Positions 12,850-22,171 of a stretch of 64,000 bases of DNA are shown here, one piece after another (position 1 is the first letter of the stretch; every line of letters starts with the position of its first letter). Origin of the DNA: Phragmites australis (Eukaryota; Streptophyta; Magnoliopsida; Poales; Poaceae). The translations under genes were made by a program, and so were the position numbers. The stretch covers positions 1,719,001-1,783,000 of the forward strand of contig NC_084933.1 of NCBI RefSeq assembly GCF_958298935.1, given 5' to 3'. Under the pieces are notes generated by a model. The model did not search any database. It saw nothing but the letters and a program-made list of their open reading frames with translations, and had not been told where the DNA came from.

Positions 12850-13400
12850 ATCACAAAAACCTCGGCAAAAACGGAGAGTCTCACAAAAACCTCCGACAAA
12901 AACGGAGAGTCTTACAAAAACCTCCAGCAAAAACGGAGAGTCTCACAAAAACCTCCGACAAAAATGGAGTCTTACAAAAAACCTCTGGCAAAAACGGAGA
13001 GTCTTACAAAAACCTCCGGCAAAAACGGAGAGTCTTACAAAAACCTCTGGCAAAAATGGAGAGTCTTACAAAAACCTACGACAAAAACGGAGAACCTTAC
13101 AAAACCCTCCGGTAAAACGGAGAGCTTTACCAAACCTCTGGTAAAAATGAAGAGCCTTACCAAACCTCTGGCAAAAACGGAGAGTCTTACCAAACCTCCG
13201 ATAAAAACAAAGAGCTTTACCGAACCTCCTGTAAAAATGGAGAGCTTTACCAAACCTCTGGCAAAAACGGAGAGCTCTACCAAACCTTCGGTAAAAACGG
13301 AGAATTTTACCAAACCATCGGCAAAAATGGAGAGCTTTACTAAACCTCCGCACAACGGAGAGCCTTACAAAACCTTTGCACAACGGAGAGACTTCCGAAA
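12850..13400 (+). repeat. Tandem array B, 30-31 bp unit
   Basis: About 17-18 head-to-tail copies of a unit built on CAAAAACGGAGAGTCTTAC and AAACCTCCGG. The period is mostly 31 bp in the first half and 30 bp in the second. The second half therefore stays open as a repetitive Lys/Thr/Ser/Pro-rich frame (12964-13464), a by-product of a period divisible by three. Unit divergence is low, suggesting recent expansion or homogenisation. Confidence 0.85.
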
Positions 13401-13759
13401 ACCCCTGCGATGGAGATGTTTCTTCGGAAACTCCGTCGGGCGAAAAGGTTCTGAAAGGACCTAACGGGAAAAATACCCTGGCATCTTGAAGGCTAATGCC
13501 TCCTTGCCGAAGGGATACGAAACCCGCTGGTCTCCAAAGAGCACCGCACACAGATCAAAGAGGTATAAAGATCCCCCTCCCTACAGGGGAAGGTATGATC
13601 ATGTGACTCGAACACGTATGGTAAAAGGTAAAATCATTACCCTACCATCTCCTTTAAAAACACATTTTATATGTCATTTTATTAGTGTTATACTAATGTT
13701 TAATAAAGGCTCGCAACTCGTGGCACGGGAAACATAGTGGAACCCCCGACTATCCATTG

Positions 13760-14850
13760 CAGAGACCGCAATTAGGGGCAGCGGCTAAGGGCCGAGGGGG
13801 TCGTGGACCACCTCTCTCGCCTGGCCTTCGGCTTCGCCTTCAACACGCCATTGCTAGGCTCCGGACGGAATACCTCCGGAGCCGGGCAGCGGCTAAGGGC
13901 CGAGAGGGTCGCGGACTGCCTCTCCCGCCTCGCCTTTGGCTTCACCTCCGACGTGCCGTCGCCATGCTCCGGACGGAAACCTCCAGAGCCGGGAAGCGGC
14001 TAAGGGCCGAGGGGGTCGCCGAGCGCCTCTCCCACCTACCCTTCGGCTTCGCCTCCGACGCGTCGTTGCCATTCTCCGGACGGAATACCTCTGGAGCTAG
14101 GCCGCTGCTAAGAGGTGAGGGGGTCGCGGACCGCCTCTCCCGCTTGGCCATCGGCTTCGCCTCCGATGCGCTGTCGCTAGGCTCTGGACGCAATACCTCC
14201 GGAGACAGTCAATGGCTAAGGGCCAAGGGGGTCTGGACCGCCTCTTCCGCATGGCCTTCGGCTTCGCCTCCAACGCGCCGTTGCCAGGCTCCGGACAGAA
14301 TACCTCTAGAGTCGGGCAGTGACTAAGGGCCGAGGGGGTCGCGGACCACCTCTCTCGCCTAGCCTTCGGCTTCACCTCCGACACGCCGTTGCCAGGCTGT
14401 GGACGGAATACCTCTGGAGCCGAGCAGCGGCTAAGGGTCGAGAGGGTGGCGGACCACCTCTCTCGCCTACCCTTCGGCTTCACCTCCGACACGCCATAGC
14501 CAGGCTCTGGACGGAATACCTCCGGAGCCAAGAAGCGGCTAAGGGCCGAGGGGGTTGCGGACCACCTCTCCCGCCTAGCCTTTGGCTTTGCCTCTGACAA
14601 GCCGTCGCCAGGCTCTGGACGGAATACCTCCGGAGCCAGGCAGCGGCTAAGGGCCGAGGGGGTCGCAGACCGCCTAGCCTTCGGCTTCACCTCTGATACA
14701 CCATCGCTAGGCTCTGGACGGAATACCTCCGGAGCTAGGCAACGGCTAAGGGCCGAGGGGGTCGCAGACCGCCTAAGGGCCAGGGAGGATCGCGGACCAC
14801 CTCTCTTGCCTAGCCTTCGGCTGCGCCTCCGACACATCATTGTTGTCAAC
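13760..14850 (+). repeat. Tandem array C, about 108 bp unit, ten copies
   Basis: The motif CGGCTAAGGGCCGAGGGGGT recurs near 13785, 13892, 14000, 14105, 14213, 14321, 14430, 14538, 14646 and 14743. Each is followed by a CCTCTCCCGCCT..CCTTCGGCTTC segment and CCAGGCTCCGGACGGAATAC. The period is close to 108 bp, a multiple of three, so frames stay open on both strands across several units (for example 14097-14849 minus, 13757-14326 plus). The period alone explains these frames. Confidence 0.85.
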
Positions 14851-15825
14851 CTAGACAGTCGCTAAAGAACCCGAAGGGTTAGGGACCACCTTCGGGGTTC
14901 GTCTCCAAAGGTTCCAAAGGGACTTCGCTAAGTCAGAAATCTGGAACAAATTAGGAAGGAGGCCCTACCAGTCCCAGGCCCGAGGAGTACGCAGTAACCA
15001 GGGACGACGAGGTCACCACTGCTCCACCCGGTTCTCCTTAGTTACCCTACGTATCCATCACTACCAGATTCTCGAGGCCACCTCTCCCCCAGAAGAAACA
15101 AAATCAGCAATGATCTATACGAAGGCTCGGTGCCCCGATCGTCAGAAAAACTAGCCATCTCCTTCGAAAGGGATGAAGAAGTACGGTTTGGAGGCACGGA
15201 AGCACGCACGCATGCGGTCACTCGTTTGAAAGGTCCCCTCGCATTCCGATACGGAAGGAGACACGACCGTTCCCGAAGGAGCCGTCGAGATCATCGATGT
15301 CTCTGAGGAGGATGATGAGGAAGACGATGCCATACTCAAGTCAAGGTTAACTGCTTGCTCATGGGGCTGTGGAGACTCCAACCGGGTAACCCCGGCTTTA
15401 TACCTGGGCCACGCAGCCACGTAGGTCTGGAAGATGAAGCGGGACGAACATCGTCGTGTCCTCCCATTGAACACCTGGGGGGGCCATGGCCATATTCGGT
15501 TTCCCTCCAAGACGTGACAGCGCTCCACGACGAATGCCTCATTTTCTCACGCGGACGTCCCGTCACATTAATAACACAAACCCCTTTTGGTGCGTGACAG
15601 GGTCACGGGCACAAGACCTTAAACGACCCCTTGCATTATCCAGTCAGAACGCGGCAGTGGCACGTCTTGTCCCTCCAGGCGAACGTGTGGGATTCTCCAA
15701 ACCCACACGAAACCTCTACTCTAGTGACTTCAAAGGATAGAGAATTACCATCAGGCATCCTTGATACTATACTAGGCTGGGGTTGATTTTTTCCTCTACA
15801 TCCTCTCCCCCCTCCGAAACATCGG
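14851..15825 (+). other. 3' internal region without recognisable pol
   Basis: Unique sequence between array C and the polypurine tract. Short open frames occur on both strands (15151-15740) but none has a reverse transcriptase, RNase H or integrase motif. I see no gene. Confidence 0.5.
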
Positions 15826-15846
15826 GGCCCGAGAATGAGGGGGTAC
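15826..15846 (+). other. Polypurine tract region
   Basis: CCCGAGAATGAGGGGGTAC lies directly before the 3' LTR start TGTTGGGG. A purine-rich stretch at this place primes plus-strand DNA synthesis in LTR retrotransposons. Confidence 0.7.
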
Positions 15847-16747
15847 TGTTGGGGAAAAATAAACCAGTCTGAGGATAATGGTTGAAGATCACCATTGAGG
15901 TCCCTCCAGAGCCTTGATCTCTGAACCCTCTGTTAAAAGCTCGATCTCCGATGTCATTAGATCCTTTCACGGTACCCCTTCACACTTACGAAGCTTTCCC
16001 TTGGCTTCGCCGCTTCGACCTCCCGAAGCCTCCCAAAACACGACCTCCCGGATCCTCGGCCTTCCGGGGTCCCACTTCCCAAAGCCTTCACCTCCCGGTT
16101 CTATGCCTCCCGAGACCCCCGCCTCGGGCTGATTGGATCGCCTTCTCGAAGGCAGCAGGGTGAGTCAGCAGGCCTTAGGAAAGATCTGCCTAAAGGGGAG
16201 CACCGGTCGTGCTTTACCTGCAAGGAAGTGACCGGTATTAAAGGCCTAAACTAATGGACGCCACTCTGACACCCCAGCGTGATAAAGGCTATCCTCACAC
16301 CTCTGATAATGTGGCACCGGGCCGCAATCTGCGACCGGCTCGCCCCCTTCAAAGGGTAGGCACCACGATAATTACCACGGCGAACATTTATCTTCCCGAT
16401 AGGATAGAAGGTAGTTATTCGGGATAAGACACAGTAATTTGATCGCATTCCGGATATTTGTAAATTATGATAACTTGTACGTCAAGCTACGCATAGCCCT
16501 ATAAATAGGACGTTATGATCCTCTAGGCAAAGGATGGATACAGTGGGAGAGAACAAGCAAGACAAGAAAAAATACAAAAGTGAAAACACACCAAATCACG
16601 TTGTGATACTCTTTCTAGAATAATACATTTTTCTATCTCAATATATTCATAGTATTACTTCTCTCAAACTACATCTCTAAGCTTAAACTTCCTCCTTAAA
16701 ATTCGCTCGTCGTACTTGGTACCGCAAGACAAACTATTACTCCACCA
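15847..16747 (+). repeat. 3' LTR of the non-autonomous element
   Basis: 901 bp, TGTTGGGG...CTCCACCA, followed by the target duplication ATACT. It is similar to 9269-10160 throughout, with scattered substitutions and small indels, so the insertion is not brand new. It ends 104 bp before the esterase start codon and has the same orientation as that gene. Confidence 0.88.
16500..16507 (+). promoter_or_regulatory. TATA box in the 3' LTR, facing the esterase gene
   Basis: TATAAATA preceded by CATAGCCC, matching the copy at 9906 in the 5' LTR. A transcript starting about 30 bp downstream would run out of the LTR into the esterase coding region, whose ATG is about 345 bp away, on the same strand. 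Confidence 0.6.
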
Positions 16748-16851
16748 ATACTCAAACCAAACAACAAAAATTTCTAGACACGGCCAAGTTACGGTCTTTC
16801 ACATCACACCGAGGCAGTCTGAACTCACCACCGCCACTCATCAGCTCTACC

Positions 16852-19764
16852 ATGCAGGTTTCCAAATATTGTTTGACCATGAAGCCGGCGGCGCGGCGGC
16901 CGCTGCTGCTGGGCGCCCTGGCGGCGGCGGCGCTGCTCTCCGTCCTCCTCCTCGCACCGCCCGGCGGCTTCTCCTCGCTCCTCCCGTTCCCCGACTCCTC
17001 GCCGTACGCGGGCAGCCCCAAGCTCCTCTTCCTCCTCGCGGGCCAGTCCAACATGGCCGGCCGAGGCGCCGCGCCGTCCCCGCTCTCGCCCCCGTTCCGC
17101 CCGCACCCGCGCGTGCTCCGCCTCGCCGCATCCCGCCGCTGGGTCACCGCCGCGCCGCCGCTCCACGCCGACATCGACACGCACAAGGCCTGCGGGCTCG
17201 GACCCGCCATGCCATTCGCGCACCGCCTCCTCGACGCGGCCTCCGCCGGCTCCGGACTCGTGCTGGGGCTCGTGCCGTGCGCCGTAGGCGGGACCAGGAT
17301 CTGGATGTGGGCCAGGGGGCAGCCGCTCTACGAGACCGCCGTTGCCAGGACGCGCGCCGCCGTGGAAGCCGGCGGGGGCACGCTCGGCGCCGTGCTGTGG
17401 TTCCAGGGGGAGAGCGATACCATCGAGCTGGACGACGCCACGGCGTACGGCGGCAAGATGGAGCGCCTCATCGCCGATCTCAGGGCCGATTTCGGCATCC
17501 CCAACCTGCTCGTCATCCAGGTCAGCTCAATAATTTCTCTTCCCCATCCATGTGGTTCGGTGGAGTCAGCTCGAATCCAGCCCCCAATTGTTTTATAAAA
17601 TGGTCTAATTTGATGTCATTGAGCTTAAAGTTAGCTCCTTTTGACTAATATCTGCATGAGTACTGCTTGATGGCGTGATTTTGGGTCATCCCTGTGCTTT
17701 TCTGGAGAATTTTGATTGAAATTCTAGTTATGGTTTTGGGGGGGGGGGGGGGGGGTGATATATCGTTTTGGTTTCTTTCCAAGCAATTCCATTGATAGAG
17801 AAATTATAACTTGGGCAAACTAAATATGACTCTTTGACTTGGATTTGGGTGCATTTGTATTTAGATAATTCATCTTGATCAGTGCAATCCTAAACTTTTG
17901 AGTTGCGTAAGTTGCTTGTCAGTGTGGTGGTTGTGTGAACTATGCATAAAGTGGCTGGCTTGATAATTACAATATCAATAGTTTGCCCATTGGCCAAGTA
18001 TGTGGACTGTTGGACTTGCCAGTTCATCTTCACTGCTCTCTTACATTTATATGAAATCAAGCCAGGTCCAAGGACCATGTCTATGACATACTCCAGTTGG
18101 TAAAGTATGTCCCTTTGAGTTTATAGGACTCAGTCCACATGAAAGTATTGCAAAATATTAAGAGATACATGACCCAACGATAGTATTGATCACTATGCAT
18201 AATATTATCATAAGTTTTGTAGTACTAGTAGAAAGCTCCCATCTGTTTGACCATCATTCATTTTGGAAATGGAACACAGAAGCACACTGAGACTCTGAAA
18301 CGAGTAAAACTTTTGTAGTTACCATATTCCTCCTTTTTTGGCAAGGAAGTTATCATTATCTCATATCTGCAGAGTTTACATAAATCAATCAGTCATATCT
18401 TAGCTATAGGTATGGAGATGATGTGAAATATCACCAAGATCTTGTACATATGAAAACCTCCACACAAGGATGGAATGACTCAAACTATATGTGCTACTAA
18501 AGTCTCAACATAGGAAGTAATGGCATGTTACTTGACCCACTGGAAGTACTCCAGTTGTGAATGAGCTATCTAGGGGCACCCTCCAGTGAACCATTGTAAC
18601 TTAGAAAGAAAACATTCATTTAGCTACCAGGCCTTCCACTAACAAAACGTCCTATGAAAAGTCAGTGACTCGTGTCATACAAAATGGCAGCATGCCAAAC
18701 ACCACCAAACTAATCTTAATTAGTAAGTCATTAGAAAAAGAAACTCCAAAGTTAGCATTGGTGACATAGAGACTGTTTGAGAAATTTTTTGGTTCTTAAC
18801 AAACTATGTTTTAAATATGCTTGTCTTCCTCCAAGTAACACATTATAAGTACATACTACCTAATAACAAGGTATGTCTTTTATGTCACTATCATTTTTCT
18901 TACCTTTGACTCAAAATGTTTATGTTTATGGCCTTTATGAGAAGATAGCAGGACCGGTGACCAATTCAACATTTTCTGATCAAAACTATTATAGATCCTT
19001 TTTATTAGGTTTGGTAATCCAAATGTGAAAGAAGAGCATTTTACCACCAGGAGTCAGGATCCTTTTGCTAGTCACCCTATGTTTATTCTTGAGGCGCTAG
19101 CGATCTACCTGGCAACCAGTGATCGATGCGCATGTTGTTTGTGATGCTGGACTTTAGTTGGGATATCAATCGAAGTCCAGCACAAGACTCTGCCCTAATG
19201 AAACTTCGGTGTATATAATGTCAGGGAAAAAATAAACATTCTATATGATTGTTTCTGTGCCTCTAGGACTAACTTCGTTTATACATTGCAGTTCACACAT
19301 TCATTTCCACATTTTTTATATTTTGGTGAAGTTCTACAAATCTTGTAAGAAAGAAGTGTTCTGAGTGCTTACCTCCCACACTCTTTACTGATCTACACCT
19401 ACTTACATCTGATTTGCGTTCTGAACTCTCCAATCCAAATTTGTCTTTTCATAGAAAGATTGTGAAAATAATAGTGTATTTTATCACATCAGTTTATCTA
19501 GAGTGAGAAATAAGAAATTTATGTAGTGATTCGTCATTTCAGGTTGGTCTTGCATCAGGAGAGGGGAATTACACTGATATTGTCAGGGAAGCTCAGAAAA
19601 ATATCAACCTTCCTAATGTCATTCTTGTGGATGCTATGGGATTGCCACTCCGAGATGATCAATTACACCTCTCCACAGAAGCTCAACTTCTACTGGGTGA
19701 CATGTTGGCGCAAGCCTATTTAAAGTTCAACTCATCCACAGATTCAAGACAACGACGTCGATGA
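16852..19764 (+). CDS. SGNH-fold carbohydrate esterase (sialate O-acetylesterase/DUF303-like), two exons
   Basis: Exon 1 is 16852-17520 and exon 2 is 19543-19764. The phase-0 intron (2022 bp) runs from GTCAGC to TTTCAG. The product is 296 residues, or 287 from the second ATG at 16879. Residues 18-35 form a hydrophobic segment after a basic stretch, suggesting a signal anchor or signal peptide into the secretory pathway. The catalytic blocks are present: GQSNMAGRG at 64-72 (nucleophile Ser66), AVGGT (block II), WFQGESDT at 183-190, and DDQLH at 261-265 carrying the Asp-x-x-His pair (Asp262, His265). These match plant proteins related to Arabidopsis At4g34215, which are predicted to remove acetyl esters from carbohydrates; the substrate is not known. 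A 5' UTR-like stretch of about 100 bp remains between the upstream retrotransposon and the ATG. No disruption is visible. Confidence 0.92.
17738..17755 (+). repeat. Poly-G run in the esterase intron
   Basis: Eighteen consecutive G within the intron, about 220 bp after the splice donor. Its length may be polymorphic or a sequencing artefact. The G-rich strand is the transcribed RNA sense, so a G-quadruplex is conceivable. Confidence 0.8.
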
Positions 19765-19886
19765 CGCTGTTGAACCTGTTAGTTGTAGAGTCTGTGACAA
19801 ATACCATCATTCTTTGAAATATTCTGTTGTAGAGTGTAGATCATTGTACAAGAGGAGTTGTACCCATAGGTGCACTACAAAAATGT

Positions 19887-19892
19887 AATAAA
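19887..19892 (+). terminator. Poly(A) signal of the esterase gene
   Basis: AATAAA, 123 bp after the stop codon, in AT-rich sequence. It is the first canonical signal downstream. Confidence 0.5.
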
Positions 19893-20176
19893 CGCTACAG
19901 GGTAGATACTTAGCTCAAACAATTCTAGTGTTGTACATTACATTGGAAAAAAACAGACAGCCTCCATTATGGGGTTACAAATCAGCATCATTTGTGGGAT
20001 TCTAATGGCAGTCATTGCCCAATTGGATCGTATTCACAAACTTTGGTGATGTTCAATGATCGAAAATATTCAGGATCATGGCTCTGTGTATGCATGGTAT
20101 GAAGTTGATGTGGTCTTGAGTCGAGTGGTGGACATAGGATCCACTCTTTAAAATGAAAAAAATGGAATAATCAACT

Positions 20177-20259
20177 GTGCTACTGAAAAAAGGAATCCTT
20201 TTGTATCTCGTCAATTATTGGCAAAAATTGAAAAGGTCAATATGAAGGAGGAGAAAGAA
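20177..20259 (+). pseudogene. rps19: Plastid rps19 5' fragment
   Basis: After a GTG that matches the usual grass rps19 start, one base is missing. The frame then reads NPFVSRQLLAKIEKVNMKEE, which is the conserved N-terminal region of plastid ribosomal protein S19 with a few substitutions. Similarity stops about 28 codons in, where the sequence switches to the psbM-side DNA. It cannot be expressed as S19 in the nucleus: truncated, frameshifted and without a transit peptide. Confidence 0.85.
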
Positions 20260-20601
20260 TATAATAGAAATAATCTGAAGTGCTGTAGAAAAAAGTGTGT
20301 AGTTCTTTCCAGGGATTAAATTTCGCTGAAATTTTGAGAATTTCGGAGGAGAAAAAAATATCTAATTCCTAGATTTTCTTTCAATGACATGTGGGACTCA
20401 AAGAGCAGATGGGAAAAAAGACTGAAATTTCGCGAATTTCGGTCTTTTTGCCGGTGAATGAAAAAATTGTAAAACGAAATTGAAATCAATGGTTTCTTTC
20501 CACCACAATTTATGATTCCAACCAAATCCTTCATTTAAGACCTGGGTTTTCATTTTCTTTAATCCCTTTTTCATTTGTTCAATGATTAATTGGAATTCCA
20601 A

Positions 20602-20706
20602 TTAATCATTTATGCTGGCTGTTTTTACATAAATAATAAGTAAAAAGGCAGTAGGAATTAGAATGAACAATGCAGTAGCGATAAATACAACAATATTTAC
20701 TTCCAT
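20602..20706 (-). pseudogene. psbM: Plastid psbM copy in the nucleus
   Basis: The minus strand from ATG at 20706 to TAA at 20602 reads 34 codons, the normal length of the photosystem II M subunit. The N-terminus is [14 protein letters not shown], then a single membrane helix and the C-terminal YVKTASIND. Differences from the usual plastid protein (VV near position 6, IN near the end) are substitutions acquired in the nucleus. The frame is still open, but there is no nuclear promoter or transit peptide, so it is a passenger. Confidence 0.9.
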
Positions 20707-21158
20707 AACTTCTTTATTTATTTTTCACAACCAAGTAACGCGTCCTTTTGTTTTCTTAGAAAAAAGATAAGATAGTACTATGGAGCAATGTAGAGACACG
20801 ATTTGCAAATATCTTTGAGTGTGATGACAGAACAATGCAGCATTCCGATATCAATACGAGGCTGCAAAGTTTCAGATCTGAGCTTTTCTCCAAACTAACT
20901 GAAAATATCTTGGTACATACATTTCTCTCTACCAAAAAGGACCAAGTTTCCCGGGGCAGCTAACAATGTCATAGAACTAACCATCTGAACCATCGAGCTC
21001 ACACGATTAATGTGTTTGAATTTTCAGGTAGCCTACGCCTTCGATTCTCTTTCTACTGGCATAAATACCGGTGAACCTAAGCATCGAAAGCCCTAATCGA
21101 ATTATCGATCGATCGGTACTGAATTAGCTAAGAGCCTGAGAAAGAGATCAAGCAGTGA

Positions 21159-21219
21159 ATGGAGACGAACAAGATGAAGCTTGCGCCATTGTAACTGTTG
21201 TTCCTTGTCATCACCTCCT
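21159..21219 (+). pseudogene. Possible broken signal-peptide exon of a small secreted protein gene
   Basis: An ATG at 21159 opens METNKMKLAPL, then a TAA, then LLFLVITSC. Without the stop this would be a typical signal peptide followed by a good splice donor (GTAAGT from 21220). A CATAAATA element lies about 100 bp upstream. Small cysteine-rich peptide genes in plants have this exon layout. I found no matching second exon, so this is a weak call: a relic or chance. Confidence 0.25.
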
Positions 21220-21264
21220 GTAAGTCAAGTTTTTATACTGGATAGTTATCGTTGATTGCTAGTT

Positions 21265-21560
21265 AATTACTCCCCCGACACAAATACCTGATGCTTTGGA
21301 CAAAGACGCGGTCTTTAAAACATATTCGACCACTATCTTCTATCGAAATATATTTATAAAATTCACTAAAAAATATGATATTATGAGTGAGAGTGCATAT
21401 CAAAACAAAATCTTTAAAAGTTCGACCAGAAGCTCGTCCAACATGTCGTGTATTTGTGACTAAGTGAGTAACAAGTGTTACATGGTGGCATGCATGCGGC
21501 AGTTGATGGGATGGTGGAGGCGGATGATCTAGTGTGCCACATCCTTTTCTTTTTTTCAAT
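21265..21560. repeat. Probable MITE remnant (Stowaway-like left end)
   Basis: It begins TACTCCCCCGACACAAATAC, resembling the TACTCCCTCCG start common to grass Stowaway/mariner MITEs. AT-rich non-coding sequence follows. The right inverted end is not clear, so the element is truncated or mis-bounded. Confidence 0.35.
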
Positions 21561-21974
21561 ACGTATAAGAACTACGTATCTTTATATTAAATAAAAAATA
21601 ATAATAATGATGACATCCTCTTCGAGCTCTGCTTGCCATCCTGCGGGAGGTCGGGCACCACGGCTTCACTCAATCTACCATCTACATTCTACTTGCCAGA
21701 GACCTAGCTCTTGGTCACTCACCCCAGAGTCAAGTTTCAGGCATTGAGTATAAAGCAATAATAACGATGAAGCAAGATCTCAATATCCGAAAGCTACACC
21801 AAATTGATTTGGATATCGTTCTCCATTTGATGAAATTTGAATTTGGAATAAGGAAACATGAAGCAACATTACAGTCTGGTACAACACTACATGAGATGAT
21901 AAAAGTACAACATTAAGTCTATCACCATTGATTCATTACATAACTAATTCAATTATTCCAAAATCGGGAAACAT

Positions 21975-21980
21975 TTTATT
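21975..21980 (-). terminator. Candidate poly(A) signal of the zinc-finger gene
   Basis: AATAAA on the minus strand about 190 bp past the stop codon at 22172, in AT-rich sequence. Confidence 0.45.
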
Positions 21981-22171
21981 CAAGCGCTTATAACATAAAT
22001 AAATCAGGAACTTCAACATACACTAGTGACACAGACGCAAACATTTGGGAGCAGCAAAACTGCAGAATGAAAAGCACTAGCTGAACAGTCCTGGCAGGGG
22101 AGCTACAAACCGGCAGTAACATATCCTGGAAACTTCAAAATATTGCAAAACTTCAAAACATTGCAGAGAAG

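Larger units (their letters stand above)
9269..16747 (+). mobile_element. Complete non-autonomous LTR retrotransposon with tandem-array interior
   Basis: Two LTRs in direct orientation (9269-10160 and 15847-16747) both start TGTTGGGG. They share sequence throughout, including a TATA box, and end in CTCCAACA and CTCCACCA. The element is flanked by a perfect 5-bp duplication ATACT (9264-9268, 16748-16752). A primer-binding-type sequence follows the 5' LTR, and a purine tract precedes the 3' LTR. The 5.7-kb interior encodes no protease, reverse transcriptase, RNase H or integrase that I can recognise. It is mostly three tandem arrays. The architecture is that of a large retrotransposon derivative mobilised by a partner. 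The TGTTGGGG start and leader style resemble Tat-lineage gypsy elements, which is an inference. Confidence 0.88.
20177..20760. other. Composite nuclear plastid DNA insertion (NUPT)
   Basis: Two plastid genes that are far apart in grass plastomes lie side by side here: the 5' part of rps19 on the plus strand and a complete-length psbM on the minus strand with its flanking sequence. The interval 20260-20601, downstream of psbM, looks like plastid intergenic DNA (poly-T tracts, AT-rich), and similarity to psbM upstream sequence may continue to about 20760. Joining of unlinked plastid pieces is typical of NUPT loci formed during end-joining repair. Both genes carry substitutions, so the insertion is old. 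The outer limits are estimates. Confidence 0.75.

Noticed and set aside
12812..13551. Repetitive Lys/Thr/Ser-rich open frames and possible CRISPR-like array
   Set aside because: Units are directly adjacent, with no unique spacers, inside an LTR retrotransposon of a plant. The frames follow from the 30-bp period.
14097..14849. 250-codon minus-strand open frame
   Set aside because: It is the antisense of the 108-bp array; a period divisible by three keeps it open. No domain.
16716..17648. 310-codon plus-strand frame over the esterase exon
   Set aside because: It is a GC-rich shadow frame. The SGNH motifs and the spliced continuation are in the 16852 frame, and this one runs into the intron.
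20398..20601. Short minus-strand frames downstream of psbM
   Set aside because: They lie in plastid intergenic DNA of the NUPT and have no homology that I recognise.
21600..21760. Possible F-box gene start (DDILFELCLP)
   Set aside because: Only about ten residues resemble an F-box and the frame breaks at once; too short to support.
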